From Hydrocarboniphaga sp965279055 (GTDB lineage Bacteria; Pseudomonadota; Gammaproteobacteria; Nevskiales; Nevskiaceae): a DNA stretch of 64,000 bases. Every line of letters begins with the position of its first letter. The first letter of the stretch is position 1. The stretch is taken from the NCBI RefSeq assembly GCF_965279055.1, contig NZ_OZ257125.1, positions 2,914,001-2,978,000 on the forward strand. Reading direction: 5' to 3'. Below, piece by piece: positions 42,215 through 50,987 of the stretch. Both the position numbers and the translations under genes were made by a program. The notes under the pieces were generated by a model. It searched no databases. It worked only from the letters and a program-made list of their open reading frames with translations, and was not told the origin of the DNA.

Positions 42215-43156
42215 CTACGGCTTCGGCGCTTCGAGTTGCTGCAGCGTCGGGTTGATGATCTGCACCGCAGGAGCAGTGGTCGGCATGTCGATGCCGCGCT
42301 CGGTTAACACTTCGCGCAGGCGGCGCAGGAAGGCGCGACCGACGTCGGCCTGCTGGCCGGGACGTGTCTTGATGCGGCCCTGGATCGTCGCTGCGGAGCC
42401 ATCGAGCTTGTCGACGCCCCAGATCTCGACGTCGGCGATCATCTTGGCGCCGATCAACTCGTCCCTGCCCAGCTCGGCGAACACCTCGCGGATCGCGGTG
42501 ATCGCCGCGGCCGGATCTTCCTTGTACGCGATCTGCACGTTGAAGATGTAGGCCGACCAGTCGCGGGTGGAATTGCTCAGCGTGGTCACGCTGCCGTGGG
42601 GAAACACATGCACGGTGCCGGTGCCGTCGCGCAGCACGATCGTGCGCAGGCTCAGCACCTCGACCAGGCCGCCGGTGCCGTTGATCGTGACCACGTCGCC
42701 GACGCGGATCTGGTTCTCCAGCACCATGAAGAACCCGGTGATGATGTCGCGCACCAGATACTGCGCGCCGAAACCGACGGCGACGCCGATGATGCCGGCG
42801 CCGGCGATCAGCGGGCCGACCTGCACGCCGAGCTGCGTCAACAGCACCAACGCCAGAAGCACGAACAGGAAGATGTTGATCACCTGCTTGAGCAGGCTGA
42901 TCAGCGTGCCGACGCGCTTGCGTGCGTCGAACTGCGATTCGGTGGTCAGATCGGTGGTGTCGAGCAGCCGCTTTTCGAGGCGCCGCACCAGCAGGCCGAC
43001 CAGCTTGTGCAGCAGATACCAGATCACCAGCACCAGCATCAGCCGGATCGCCGGCTCCAGCCAGACCTGCAGCGATTCGGGGATGTCGAACTGGTGCAGG
43101 ATGCGCGACAGCTCGCTGTTCTCGCGGGCTTCGAGGGCGGCGGCGGTGGTGGCCAT
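42215..43156 (-). CDS. Small-conductance mechanosensitive channel (MscS family)
   Basis: Inner-membrane channel that opens under membrane tension, 313 residues. There are three membrane helices (about 35-60, 85-108 and 113-135). The pore helix and beta domain follow: AGAGIIGVAVGFGAQYLVRDIITGFFMVLENQ and RVGDVVTINGTGGLVEVLSLRTIVLRD. A mixed alpha/beta C-terminal domain ends the protein. The stop codon abuts the stop codon of the glucokinase-like gene with no base between them. Confidence 0.93.
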   Translation of the reverse strand: MATTAAALEARENSELSRILHQFDIPESLQVWLEPAIRLMLVLVIWYLLHKLVGLLVRRLEKRLLDTTDLTTESQFDARKRVGTLISLLKQVINIFLFVLLALVLLTQLGVQVGPLIAGAGIIGVAVGFGAQYLVRDIITGFFMVLENQIRVGDVVTINGTGGLVEVLSLRTIVLRDGTGTVHVFPHGSVTTLSNSTRDWSAYIFNVQIAYKEDPAAAITAIREVFAELGRDELIGAKMIADVEIWGVDKLDGSAATIQGRIKTRPGQQADVGRAFLRRLREVLTERGIDMPTTAPAVQIINPTLQQLEAPKP

Positions 43157-43190
43157 GCTTTATTCCCGTCCCTGAAAAACTTTCAACGAA

Positions 43191-43294
43191 ACTCCGTTCG
43201 TCCCGAGTAGCGGGCTTGCCGGCGTATCGAGGGATCCGACCGAGATCCGGTCCCTCGATACGCCGCTAGCGCGACTACTCGGGACGAACGGAGT
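43191..43294. repeat. Long double-palindrome repeat (type 2), copy A
   Basis: A 104-base element with perfect 20-bp terminal arms (ACTCCGTTCGTCCCGAGTAG and its complement) enclosing a second 15-bp inverted repeat (CGGCGTATCGAGGGA / TCCCTCGATACGCCG). A related copy lies at 49292-49388. This copy fills most of the gap between mscS and nuoN, whose transcripts run the same way, and may also act as a transcription or mRNA end signal. Confidence 0.88.
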
Positions 43295-43325
43295 GTGCGC
43301 GGTGCGCCAACGCGTCGAAAGCTGA

Positions 43326-44780
43326 TCAATGCACCGCCAGCTGTCCGCTGAGCAGATACAGCGGCTGCGGATACACGCCCAGGTACAGCATCACGATCAT
43401 CGCGAACAGCAGCATGAAGCCGCCGAAGCTCTGCGCCCAGCCCAGCGATTCGGTGACGCGCTCGGAGCCCTGTGCAACCGCGGCGAACAGCGCCGCGACG
43501 ATGCGCAGGTAGTAGTAGATGCTGATCGCACTGCTGACGATCAGCGCGCCGACCAGCAGCCACTGCGCGTCGCCGACGCCAGCCGCGATGATCGCGAATT
43601 TGCCGATGAAACCGGCGGTCAGCGGAATGCCGGCCAGCGACAGCATCATCGCGGTCAGGATCGAGGTCAGGTAAGGCCGGCGCCAGAACAGGCCGCGATA
43701 GTCGTCGATATGCTCGGCGTCGCGCTCGCCCATCGGGCTCGACACCAGCGCCATCACGCCGAACACGCCCAGCGACGTCACCAGGTAGGTCGCGAGGTAG
43801 ACACCGGCGGCGCGCAACGCATCGTCGCCGGGCACCACCAGCACGATGCTCAGATAACCGAAGTGTGCGATCGACGAGTACGCGAGCAGGCGCTTGAGGT
43901 TGTTCTGGCGCAGCGCCAGCAGGCTGCCGACCAGCATCGACGCCAGCGACAGGCCGACCACCGCGGTCAGGATCACCGGCGACACCGGGCTGCTGCCGTA
44001 GTGGAACAGGCGCAGCACGATGATGAACACACCGAGCTTGGACACGGTGGCCAGGAACGCGGTAATCGGCGTCGGCGCGGCTTCGTAGACGTCCGGCGTC
44101 CACTGGTGGAACGGCACCAGCGACAGCTTGAATCCCAGTCCGGCCAGCATCATCGCCGCACCAGCCAGCACCAGCGGCTGATCGACGCTGGCCACCGCGA
44201 GTGCCTTCGACAGGCTGGCGATATCCAGCGCGCCGACCTGGGCGTAGATCAGCGCGACGCCGAAGAACAGCGCGGCCGATGCGCCAGCCGACAGGATCAG
44301 ATACTTGATGCCGCCTTCGATCGAGCGACGCTCGTTCATCGCGTAGGCGACACCGCCGATCATCGGCAGCGTCAGCAGCTCGATGCCGACCAGCAGCGTC
44401 GCGGCATGCGTCGCGCAGGCCAGCGTCAGCGCGCCGAGCGTGCCGAGGCCGATCAGCAGGTAGACCTCTTCGCGATTCTTCTTGTAGCCCTCGAAATAGG
44501 CGTGGCACAGCGTCAGCACACCAAGGGAGGTGACCAGCACCAGGCCCATGCCGAGGCGCGCGGCGGCGTCGATGGTCATCAGGCCGGTGACGACCACGGT
44601 CTGGTTGCCGCCGAAGAAGATGTCGTAGGCCACCGCAAGCAGCGCGAAGTTCATGCCGACGACGGTGACGCTGGCGCAGAAGCGGTGATGGCGATAGATC
44701 GCGATCGCCAGCATCGTCGCGACGATCGCGCCAGTGGCCAGCAGCAGCGGCAGCAGCGCCCAGAGTTGAGTGCCGGTCAT
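43326..44780 (-). CDS. nuoN: NADH-quinone oxidoreductase subunit N
   Basis: Antiporter-like membrane subunit of complex I, 484 residues with about 14 hydrophobic helices. The conserved Glu is in LLVGIELLTLPMI (E134), and the lysine region reads GFKLSLVPFHQWTPDVYEAAP. It is the last gene of the nuo operon and its ATG overlaps the nuoM stop by 4 bases. Confidence 0.97.
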   Translation of the reverse strand: MTGTQLWALLPLLLATGAIVATMLAIAIYRHHRFCASVTVVGMNFALLAVAYDIFFGGNQTVVVTGLMTIDAAARLGMGLVLVTSLGVLTLCHAYFEGYKKNREEVYLLIGLGTLGALTLACATHAATLLVGIELLTLPMIGGVAYAMNERRSIEGGIKYLILSAGASAALFFGVALIYAQVGALDIASLSKALAVASVDQPLVLAGAAMMLAGLGFKLSLVPFHQWTPDVYEAAPTPITAFLATVSKLGVFIIVLRLFHYGSSPVSPVILTAVVGLSLASMLVGSLLALRQNNLKRLLAYSSIAHFGYLSIVLVVPGDDALRAAGVYLATYLVTSLGVFGVMALVSSPMGERDAEHIDDYRGLFWRRPYLTSILTAMMLSLAGIPLTAGFIGKFAIIAAGVGDAQWLLVGALIVSSAISIYYYLRIVAALFAAVAQGSERVTESLGWAQSFGGFMLLFAMIVMLYLGVYPQPLYLLSGQLAVH

Positions 44781-46369
44781 GGCGCGACTCCGGTGGCGGC
44801 GATCGCGCTCGTTTCGGTGACGCCGCGATAGATCGCGTGCACCGCCTGCACCGGCGCATGTGCGGTGTCGATCACCAGCTGCGGATACAGGCCCAGGCCC
44901 AGCAGCAGTGCCATCAGCGAAAACATCATCACCAGTTCACGCTTCGACAGATCCTTGAGCATGCCGTGCTTGTCCAGGTGCGCGCCTTCCGGCAGCGGCT
45001 GCGGCGCGCCGTGCAGCGCACGCTGCACCAGGTACAGCGAATACACCGCGGCCAGGATCAAGCCACTGGCGGCGACGATGGTCACCAGCGGCGCGGCTTC
45101 GAAACTGCCGACCAGAATCAGGAATTCACCGACGAAATTGCCCAGTCCCGGCAGGCCCAGCGAGGCGGCGCTGAAGAACATCAGAATCGGCGGCAGGTTC
45201 GGGAAGCGCGACCACAGGCCGCCCATCTTGGTGATGTCGCGCGTATGCAGACGCTCGTAGATTTCACCGCAAAGGATGAACAGCGCGCCGGCCGACAGGC
45301 CGTGCGCGATCATCTGTACCACCACGCCCTGCAGCGCCTGCTCGGTGCCGGCGTAAATGCCGATCACGACGAAGCCCATGTGACTGATGCTGGTATAGGC
45401 GACGAAGCGCTTGATGTCGGTCTGCGAGAACGCGACCACGGCGCCGTAGATGATGCCGAGCACGCCCAGCCACATTGCCACCGGCGCGAACGCGGCCGAG
45501 GCATGCGGGAAGAATGGAATGCCGAAACGCAGCAGGCCGTAAGCCGCGGTCTTCAGCAGGATGCCGGCAAGATCGACCGAGCCCGCGGTCGGCGCCTGCC
45601 CGTGCGCGTCTGGCAGCCAGGTGTGGAACGGCACGATCGGCATCTTGACCGCGAACGCGCCGAAGAAGCCCAGCATCAGCCACCACTCGATCTGCGCGCT
45701 CATCGGCGTGTTCAGCAGGTCGTGATAGTCGAACGACAGCTTGCCGGTGGCCTGGTGATGCAGGAACACCATCGCCAGGATGCTGATCAGCATTAGAAAA
45801 CCAGAAGCTTGGGTGAAGATGAAGAATTTAATGGCCGCGTAGACCCTGCCCTTGCCGCCGGGGATGTTGTGCCCCCACAGCGCGATCAGGAAGAACATCG
45901 GCACCAGCATCATTTCCCAGAAAAAGAAGAACAGGAACATGTCGAGCGCGACGAAGATGCCGACGACGCCGCCGAGGTTCCACAGCAGGTTCAGATGGAA
46001 GAAGCCGACGTTGCGCTCGATTTCCTTCCACGAGCAGGTGATCGCCAGCACGCCGATCAGGTTGGTCAGCACCACCAGCATCAGCGACAGGCCGTCGAGG
46101 CCGAGGTGGATACTCGCGCCTATGCTCGGAATCCACTGCGCCTGGAACTCCACGGTCCACTTCGGCGTCTGCCCGGCGACTGCCGCGAAGCCGGTGCCGG
46201 TAATCGAGTAGTCGCCGGTGGCCCACAGCCAGATCGAGGTGGCCAGCACGCCGAGCATCGTCAGCAGCGCGATCCAGCGCGGCACGCGCGTCGAAAAACG
46301 CTCGCTCTGCCAGCTCAGCAGACCGCCGATGAAGGGAATCAAAATCAACCAGACGAGAATCATGCGCAA
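44777..46369 (-). CDS. nuoM: NADH-quinone oxidoreductase subunit M
   Basis: Antiporter-like membrane subunit, 530 residues. The essential Glu is in FFWEMMLVPMFFLIALWG (E152) and the central lysine in VKMPIVPFHTWLPDAHGQAPT. It contributes to proton pumping. It is coupled to nuoN by ATGA and separated from nuoL by a palindromic repeat element. Confidence 0.97.
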   Translation of the reverse strand: MRMILVWLILIPFIGGLLSWQSERFSTRVPRWIALLTMLGVLATSIWLWATGDYSITGTGFAAVAGQTPKWTVEFQAQWIPSIGASIHLGLDGLSLMLVVLTNLIGVLAITCSWKEIERNVGFFHLNLLWNLGGVVGIFVALDMFLFFFFWEMMLVPMFFLIALWGHNIPGGKGRVYAAIKFFIFTQASGFLMLISILAMVFLHHQATGKLSFDYHDLLNTPMSAQIEWWLMLGFFGAFAVKMPIVPFHTWLPDAHGQAPTAGSVDLAGILLKTAAYGLLRFGIPFFPHASAAFAPVAMWLGVLGIIYGAVVAFSQTDIKRFVAYTSISHMGFVVIGIYAGTEQALQGVVVQMIAHGLSAGALFILCGEIYERLHTRDITKMGGLWSRFPNLPPILMFFSAASLGLPGLGNFVGEFLILVGSFEAAPLVTIVAASGLILAAVYSLYLVQRALHGAPQPLPEGAHLDKHGMLKDLSKRELVMMFSLMALLLGLGLYPQLVIDTAHAPVQAVHAIYRGVTETSAIAATGVAP

Positions 46370-46385
46370 GCCCTATCGAATTGTT

Positions 46386-46492
46386 CCCCTCTCCCTTCGG
46401 GAGAGGGGCCAGGGGTGAGGGCCTGGCAGCCCGCACCGCAGTCGGACGCCCTCATCCGGCCCTTCGGGCCACCTTCCCCCGACGGGAGAAGG
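46386..46492. repeat. REP-like palindromic element (type 1) between nuoL and nuoM
   Basis: The left hairpin is CCCCTCTCCC-TTC-GGGAGAGGGG (46386-46408) and the right end has CCTTC...GAAGG. Between them are GGGGTGAGGG and CCCTCATCCGG. The order is the reverse of the copy at 12633-12737. It occupies most of the 148-base nuoL-nuoM gap. Confidence 0.85.
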
Positions 46493-46517
46493 CAAACGCA
46501 GTCCGTGTCCGCGCGCA

Positions 46518-48428
46518 TCAATGGAACGCCACAACGGCGATCAGCGCGCACATACCGGCGCCGGCGACCGCGGCGTACCAGCGCAGGCCGCCGGTTTGCG
46601 TCGCGGTCAGCACGCTGCTGGAACCCCGCAGGGCGGCCGCGATCAGGCCGATGAAGCTGTCGACATAATCATTGCGGTTGACCCTGGCCAGCCAGACGAA
46701 GGGCCGCGTGAACAGCAGGTCGTACAGCCAATCGAAGCCCCAGGCGTTCTTCCACAGCTTGCCGATCCAGGCGGTCGCCGCGCCGCGCGCCAGCGCCGCC
46801 GGAATCTGCGGCCGTTTCAGGAACAGCAGCCAGGACACGAAGATGCCGAGCAGCGACACCACCAGGGGCAGATGCTCGATGTAAGCCGGGCCATGATCGC
46901 CTTCCGGGATCGCCGCCTCCGGCAAAACACCCGCCAACGGCAGATGGATGAAGCCGCCGATCAGCGCGAAAACCATCAGCACCGCCAGCGGAATGTGATG
47001 ATCCAGCGTGTGCGCGCCATGCGGCTCGCCGCCGTGTGCGTCGTGCGCGGCGTGATCGTCATGTGCGTGGCCCTGGGGCTTCGCCGTGCGCCAACGCTCC
47101 GGGCCGAAGAAGGTGATGAAGATCAGGCGGAAGCTGTAGACCGCGGTCAGAAACGCGCCGAACAGGCCGGCCAGCCACAGGCCGTGATGGCCGCTCAGAT
47201 AGACCTGATGCAGGATCTCGTCCTTCGAGTAATAGCCCGACGTGAACGGGAAAGCGGTCAGCGCCAGCGTGCCGATCAGCATGCACGCGAACACGAACGG
47301 AATCTTTTTACGCAGGCCGCCCATGCGGAAGATGTCCTGCTCGTGATGCATCGCCAGGATCACCGAGCCCGACGACAGGAACAGCAGCGCCTTGAAGAAG
47401 GCATGCGTCATCAGGTGAAACACCGCCGGCTGGTAGGCGCCCGCGCCTTCGGCGAGGAACATGTAGCCGATCTGGCTCATCGTCGAGTAAGCCAGGATCT
47501 TCTTGATGTCGGTCTGCATCAGCGCGGTGAAGCCGGCCAGCAGCAGCGTGATCGCGCCGAGCGTGCCGACCCAGTGCAGCGCCAGCGGCGACAGGTCGAA
47601 CAGCGCATGCGTGCGCGCGATCAGGTAGACGCCGGCAGTGACCATGGTCGCGGCGTGGATCAGCGCCGACACCGGCGTCGGGCCGGCCATCGCGTCCGGC
47701 AGCCAGGTCTGCAGCGGCAGCTGCGCGGATTTACCGACCGCGCCGCCGAGCAGCAGCAGGCAGAGAATGTCGGCGATGTGGCTGCCGCCGACCGGCCAGG
47801 CCTTGGCCGCCGCCGCCGACAGCGCGTCGATGTTCAAGGTGCCGAATTCGCGATACAGCAGGAACAGCGCGATCGCCATGAAGGTATCGCCGACACGGGT
47901 GATGACGAAGGCCTTGCGCGCCGCGGCGCCGTTCGCCGGGTCCTTGTACCAGAAGCCGATCAGCAAATAGCTGCACAGGCCGACGCCTTCCCAGCCGAAG
48001 TACAGGAACAGCAGGTTATCGCCGAGCACCAGGAACAGCATGCTGGCGACGAACAGGTTCATGTAGCTGAAGAAGCGCGCGAAACCATCGTCGCCGCGCA
48101 TGTACCAGGACGCGAACAGGTGGATGAAGAAGCCGACGCCGGTGATCACCGACAGCATCGTCAGCGACAGCGCGTCGAGCTTCAGCGCGAACGTCGGCGC
48201 AAAGTTGCCGACGCTCATCCAGGTCCACAGCAGCTGCACGTGCGAACCACCGGCCGGCGGATGCGCCAGGAAGTCGTAGCCGACCGTCAGCGTGGTCAGC
48301 GCCGAGACGCCGATGCTGCCGACGCCGACGACCGCAGCGAGATTCTCGGAAATGCGGCCGCGCGAAAACGCCAGGATCAGGAAACCGACCAGCGGCGCGA
48401 TGAACACCAGGGGCAAATAATTCAGCAT
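46518..48428 (-). CDS. nuoL: NADH-quinone oxidoreductase subunit L
   Basis: Largest antiporter-like membrane subunit, 636 residues, with the C-terminal lateral helix that spans the membrane arm. Key residues are E147 in YFGWEGVGLCSYLLIGFWY and K233 in GKSAQLPLQTWLPDAMAGPTPVSALIHAATMV. A histidine-rich loop (HGHAHDDHAAHDAHGGEPHG-like, about 447-470) lies in a variable region. It lies 7 bases after nuoK. Confidence 0.97.
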   Translation of the reverse strand: MLNYLPLVFIAPLVGFLILAFSRGRISENLAAVVGVGSIGVSALTTLTVGYDFLAHPPAGGSHVQLLWTWMSVGNFAPTFALKLDALSLTMLSVITGVGFFIHLFASWYMRGDDGFARFFSYMNLFVASMLFLVLGDNLLFLYFGWEGVGLCSYLLIGFWYKDPANGAAARKAFVITRVGDTFMAIALFLLYREFGTLNIDALSAAAAKAWPVGGSHIADILCLLLLGGAVGKSAQLPLQTWLPDAMAGPTPVSALIHAATMVTAGVYLIARTHALFDLSPLALHWVGTLGAITLLLAGFTALMQTDIKKILAYSTMSQIGYMFLAEGAGAYQPAVFHLMTHAFFKALLFLSSGSVILAMHHEQDIFRMGGLRKKIPFVFACMLIGTLALTAFPFTSGYYSKDEILHQVYLSGHHGLWLAGLFGAFLTAVYSFRLIFITFFGPERWRTAKPQGHAHDDHAAHDAHGGEPHGAHTLDHHIPLAVLMVFALIGGFIHLPLAGVLPEAAIPEGDHGPAYIEHLPLVVSLLGIFVSWLLFLKRPQIPAALARGAATAWIGKLWKNAWGFDWLYDLLFTRPFVWLARVNRNDYVDSFIGLIAAALRGSSSVLTATQTGGLRWYAAVAGAGMCALIAVVAFH

Positions 48429-48435
48429 GCGCGGC

Positions 48436-48756
48436 TCATCCCTTCATCGTGCTGGCGGCGTCCACGTCCAGCGTGCGGAAGCGGCGGTAGAGCTGGATCA
48501 CCAGCGCCAGGCCGACGCAGGCTTCGGCGGCGGCCAGCGTCAGCACCATCACGAACATCACCTGCCCGTCCGGCTGCAGCCAGCGGCTGCCGGCGACGAC
48601 GAAGGCCAGTGCGGTCGCGTTCATCATGATTTCGACCGACATCAGCATGAACAGGATATTGCGGCGCAGGATCAGGCCGGCGAAGCCGATCGCGAACAGC
48701 GCGATGGCCAGGAACAGGCCATGCTCCATCGGGATGTAGTAGATGGACGAGCTCAT
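48436..48756 (-). CDS. nuoK: NADH-quinone oxidoreductase subunit K
   Basis: Small three-helix membrane subunit, 106 residues. It keeps both buried glutamates needed for proton transfer, E42 in MLMSVEIMMNATAL and E78 in LAAAEACVGLALV. Its ATG shares one base with the nuoJ stop (TGATG). Confidence 0.97.
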   Translation of the reverse strand: MSSSIYYIPMEHGLFLAIALFAIGFAGLILRRNILFMLMSVEIMMNATALAFVVAGSRWLQPDGQVMFVMVLTLAAAEACVGLALVIQLYRRFRTLDVDAASTMKG

Positions 48757-49253
48757 CAGTCTTCGTGACGCCCCAGGTGGTAGGCCGCGACCAGGCCGGC
48801 GAGCAGCAGGGTCGACGCGAGTTCAACCGCCAGCAGATACGGCCCGAACAGCGCGATACCGACCTGCTTGGCATCGATGATCTGGCTGCCGATCGCCGGC
48901 ATGTGATGGATCGGCATCAGCAGGAACACCAGCTGCACCAGCAGGATCAGCGACAGCACCAGCGGACCGATCCAGCCCGAGGCCTTGAGCCATTTGCGCT
49001 CCTGCTCGACGGTCTTGGCGCCGAGGTTGAGCATCATCACCACGAACACGAACAGCACCATGATCGCGCCAGCGTAGACGATGACTTCCAGCGCGCCGGC
49101 GAACGGCGCACCGAGCGTGAAGAACACCACCGCCACCGCCAGCAGCGACAGCACCATGTACAACAGCGCGTGCACCGGGTTGGTATTGATTACCACCATC
49201 ACCGACGAAAACAGCGCGATGGTGCCGGCGACGTAGAAAGCGAATTCGACCAT
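48756..49253 (-). CDS. nuoJ: NADH-quinone oxidoreductase subunit J
   Basis: Membrane subunit with five helices, 165 residues. The third helix region carries the conserved AGALEVIVYAGAIMVLFVFVVMMLNL. A palindromic repeat element separates it from nuoI upstream, and it is coupled to nuoK downstream. Confidence 0.96.
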   Translation of the reverse strand: MVEFAFYVAGTIALFSSVMVVINTNPVHALLYMVLSLLAVAVVFFTLGAPFAGALEVIVYAGAIMVLFVFVVMMLNLGAKTVEQERKWLKASGWIGPLVLSLILLVQLVFLLMPIHHMPAIGSQIIDAKQVGIALFGPYLLAVELASTLLLAGLVAAYHLGRHED

Positions 49254-49291
49254 TTGTCTTATCGTCCCGCTTCAGAAGTTGGGAGCAAAGC

Positions 49292-49388
49292 CCCGTTTCT
49301 CCCGAGTAGTCCACGCAGTGGACGTATCGAGGGACCGATCGCAGCGGCGTCCCTCGATACGCCGCAAGCGGCTACTCGGGAGGAACGG
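49292..49388. repeat. Long double-palindrome repeat (type 2), copy B
   Basis: The outer arms CCGTTTCTCCCGAGTAG and CTACTCGGGAGGAACGG differ from perfect pairing by one G-T position. The inner arms CGTATCGAGGGAC / GTCCCTCGATACG are perfect. It is related to copy A at 43191-43294 and lies in the 170-base nuoI-nuoJ gap, the largest gap inside the nuo operon. Confidence 0.88.
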
Positions 49389-49423
49389 ACGATGTTTGTG
49401 CATTTCCGTATCACGTCTGGTCC

Positions 49424-49972
49424 TTACGGCAGCAGCGACTTGACGTCGATCGGCTTGTCTTCGTTGAGCGCTTCGCCCTTGGCCTTGCCCGTGATCGACA
49501 TGCCGGCGACGCGATAGAAGTTGTAGTCGTGGTATTTGCCCGGCCCCGAGATCAGCAGATGCTCCTTCTCGTAAACCAGGTTCTGGCGGTTGTACTCGGC
49601 CAGCTCGTAATCCGGCGTCAGCTGGATCGCATTGGTCGGGCAGGCTTCCTCGCACAGGCCGCAGAAAATGCAGCGCGAGAAGTTGATGCGGAAGAACTCC
49701 GGATACCAGCGGCCGTCTTCGGGGCGCTCGGCTTTCTGCAGCGAGATGCAGCCCACCGGGCAGGCGACCGCGCACAGGTTGCAGGCGACACAGCGCTCGT
49801 CACCGTCCGGGTCGCGCGTCAGCACGATGCGGCCACGATAGCGAGGCGGCACCGGCGGCTTCACTTCCGGATACGCGATCACGTCGCGCTTGGCGAAGCT
49901 GTGCATGAAGATGATGCCGATCGAACGCAGCTGCGTTCCCAGGCCGACAAACAGGTCGAAGAGAGCTTTCAT
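49424..49972 (-). CDS. nuoI: NADH-quinone oxidoreductase subunit I
   Basis: Peripheral-arm subunit carrying two [4Fe-4S] clusters (N6a/N6b), 182 residues. The two motifs are C61/C64/C67/C71 (CVACNLCAVACP) and C101/C104/C107/C111 (CIFCGLCEEACP). It follows nuoH directly and links the clusters of NuoG to NuoB. Confidence 0.97.
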   Translation of the reverse strand: MKALFDLFVGLGTQLRSIGIIFMHSFAKRDVIAYPEVKPPVPPRYRGRIVLTRDPDGDERCVACNLCAVACPVGCISLQKAERPEDGRWYPEFFRINFSRCIFCGLCEEACPTNAIQLTPDYELAEYNRQNLVYEKEHLLISGPGKYHDYNFYRVAGMSITGKAKGEALNEDKPIDVKSLLP

Positions 49973-50983
49973 TTAATTCCCGGTCATTCCCGGCGTGTTC
50001 CACAGCACCAGGGCCGCGGTCACCAGCAGGTTGATCAGCGAGATCGGCAGGATCACTTTCCAGGCCAGCGACATCAGCTGGTCGTAGCGCGGACGCGGCA
50101 GCGAGGCGCGCACCAGGATGTAGGCGCAGACGAACAGGAAGGTCTTCAGACCGAACCACAGGAACGGCACCTGCTCGGTCCAGAACGGACCGTGCCAGCC
50201 GCTGAAGAACATCGCGGTGGTCAGCGCCGCGACCATGACCATGCCCAGGTATTCGCTGAGCATGAACATCGCGAACTTCATGCTCGCGTATTCGGTGTGA
50301 TAGCCCTGCACCAGTTCGGATTCCGCTTCCGGCAAGTCGAACGGCGCGCGATGGATCACCGCCAGCGCCGACAGCACCCAGATGCAGAACGCCGGGAACT
50401 GCCAGAACAGGAACGGCCCGTGCTCGCCCTGCCAGGCGACGATGTCGCGCAGGTTGAAGCTGCCGGCCTGCATCACGATGCCCATCAGCGACAGGCCCAT
50501 GAACACTTCGTAGCTGATCGTCTGCGCGGTGGAGCGCACGCCGCCGAGCAGCGAATACTTGTTGCCCGAGGACCAGCCCGCGAGCATCACCGCGTAGACC
50601 GCCAGACCGCCGAGGGCCAGGAACAGCAGGACCGCGACATTGGGATTGGCGATGCCCCAGGTCGGCGTCAGCGGAATGAACACGAAGCCCAGCAGCATCA
50701 TCGACAGCGACAGGAACGGCGCCAGGATGAAGGTGAACTTGTCCGCGAACGGCGGCATCCAGTCTTCCTTGAACAGCGCCTTGAACATGTCGGCGAGCAC
50801 CTGGCCCAGGCCGAAAGGCCCGACCCGGTTCGGGCCGTAGCGGTCCTGCCAGAGGCCGAGCATGCGGCGCTCCAGCCACGTGCCCCAGGCCATCGACAGC
50901 ATCGCGACGAGGAAGATCACCAGCGCCTTCCCCAAGCCGATCAGGATCGCGAGGATCTCCGGCGACATCAGCCAAGCTAGCAT
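49973..50983 (-). CDS. nuoH: NADH-quinone oxidoreductase subunit H
   Basis: Membrane subunit that forms much of the quinone-binding cavity, 336 residues with eight or nine helices. The conserved acidic loop is present in RAPFDLPEAESELVQGYHTEYASMKFAMF, as are GPNRVGPFGLGQVLADMFKALFKED and the C-terminal LPRPRYDQLMSLAWKVILP. It begins 4 bases after nuoG. Confidence 0.97.
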   Translation of the reverse strand: MLAWLMSPEILAILIGLGKALVIFLVAMLSMAWGTWLERRMLGLWQDRYGPNRVGPFGLGQVLADMFKALFKEDWMPPFADKFTFILAPFLSLSMMLLGFVFIPLTPTWGIANPNVAVLLFLALGGLAVYAVMLAGWSSGNKYSLLGGVRSTAQTISYEVFMGLSLMGIVMQAGSFNLRDIVAWQGEHGPFLFWQFPAFCIWVLSALAVIHRAPFDLPEAESELVQGYHTEYASMKFAMFMLSEYLGMVMVAALTTAMFFSGWHGPFWTEQVPFLWFGLKTFLFVCAYILVRASLPRPRYDQLMSLAWKVILPISLINLLVTAALVLWNTPGMTGN

Positions 50984-50987
50984 CGGA

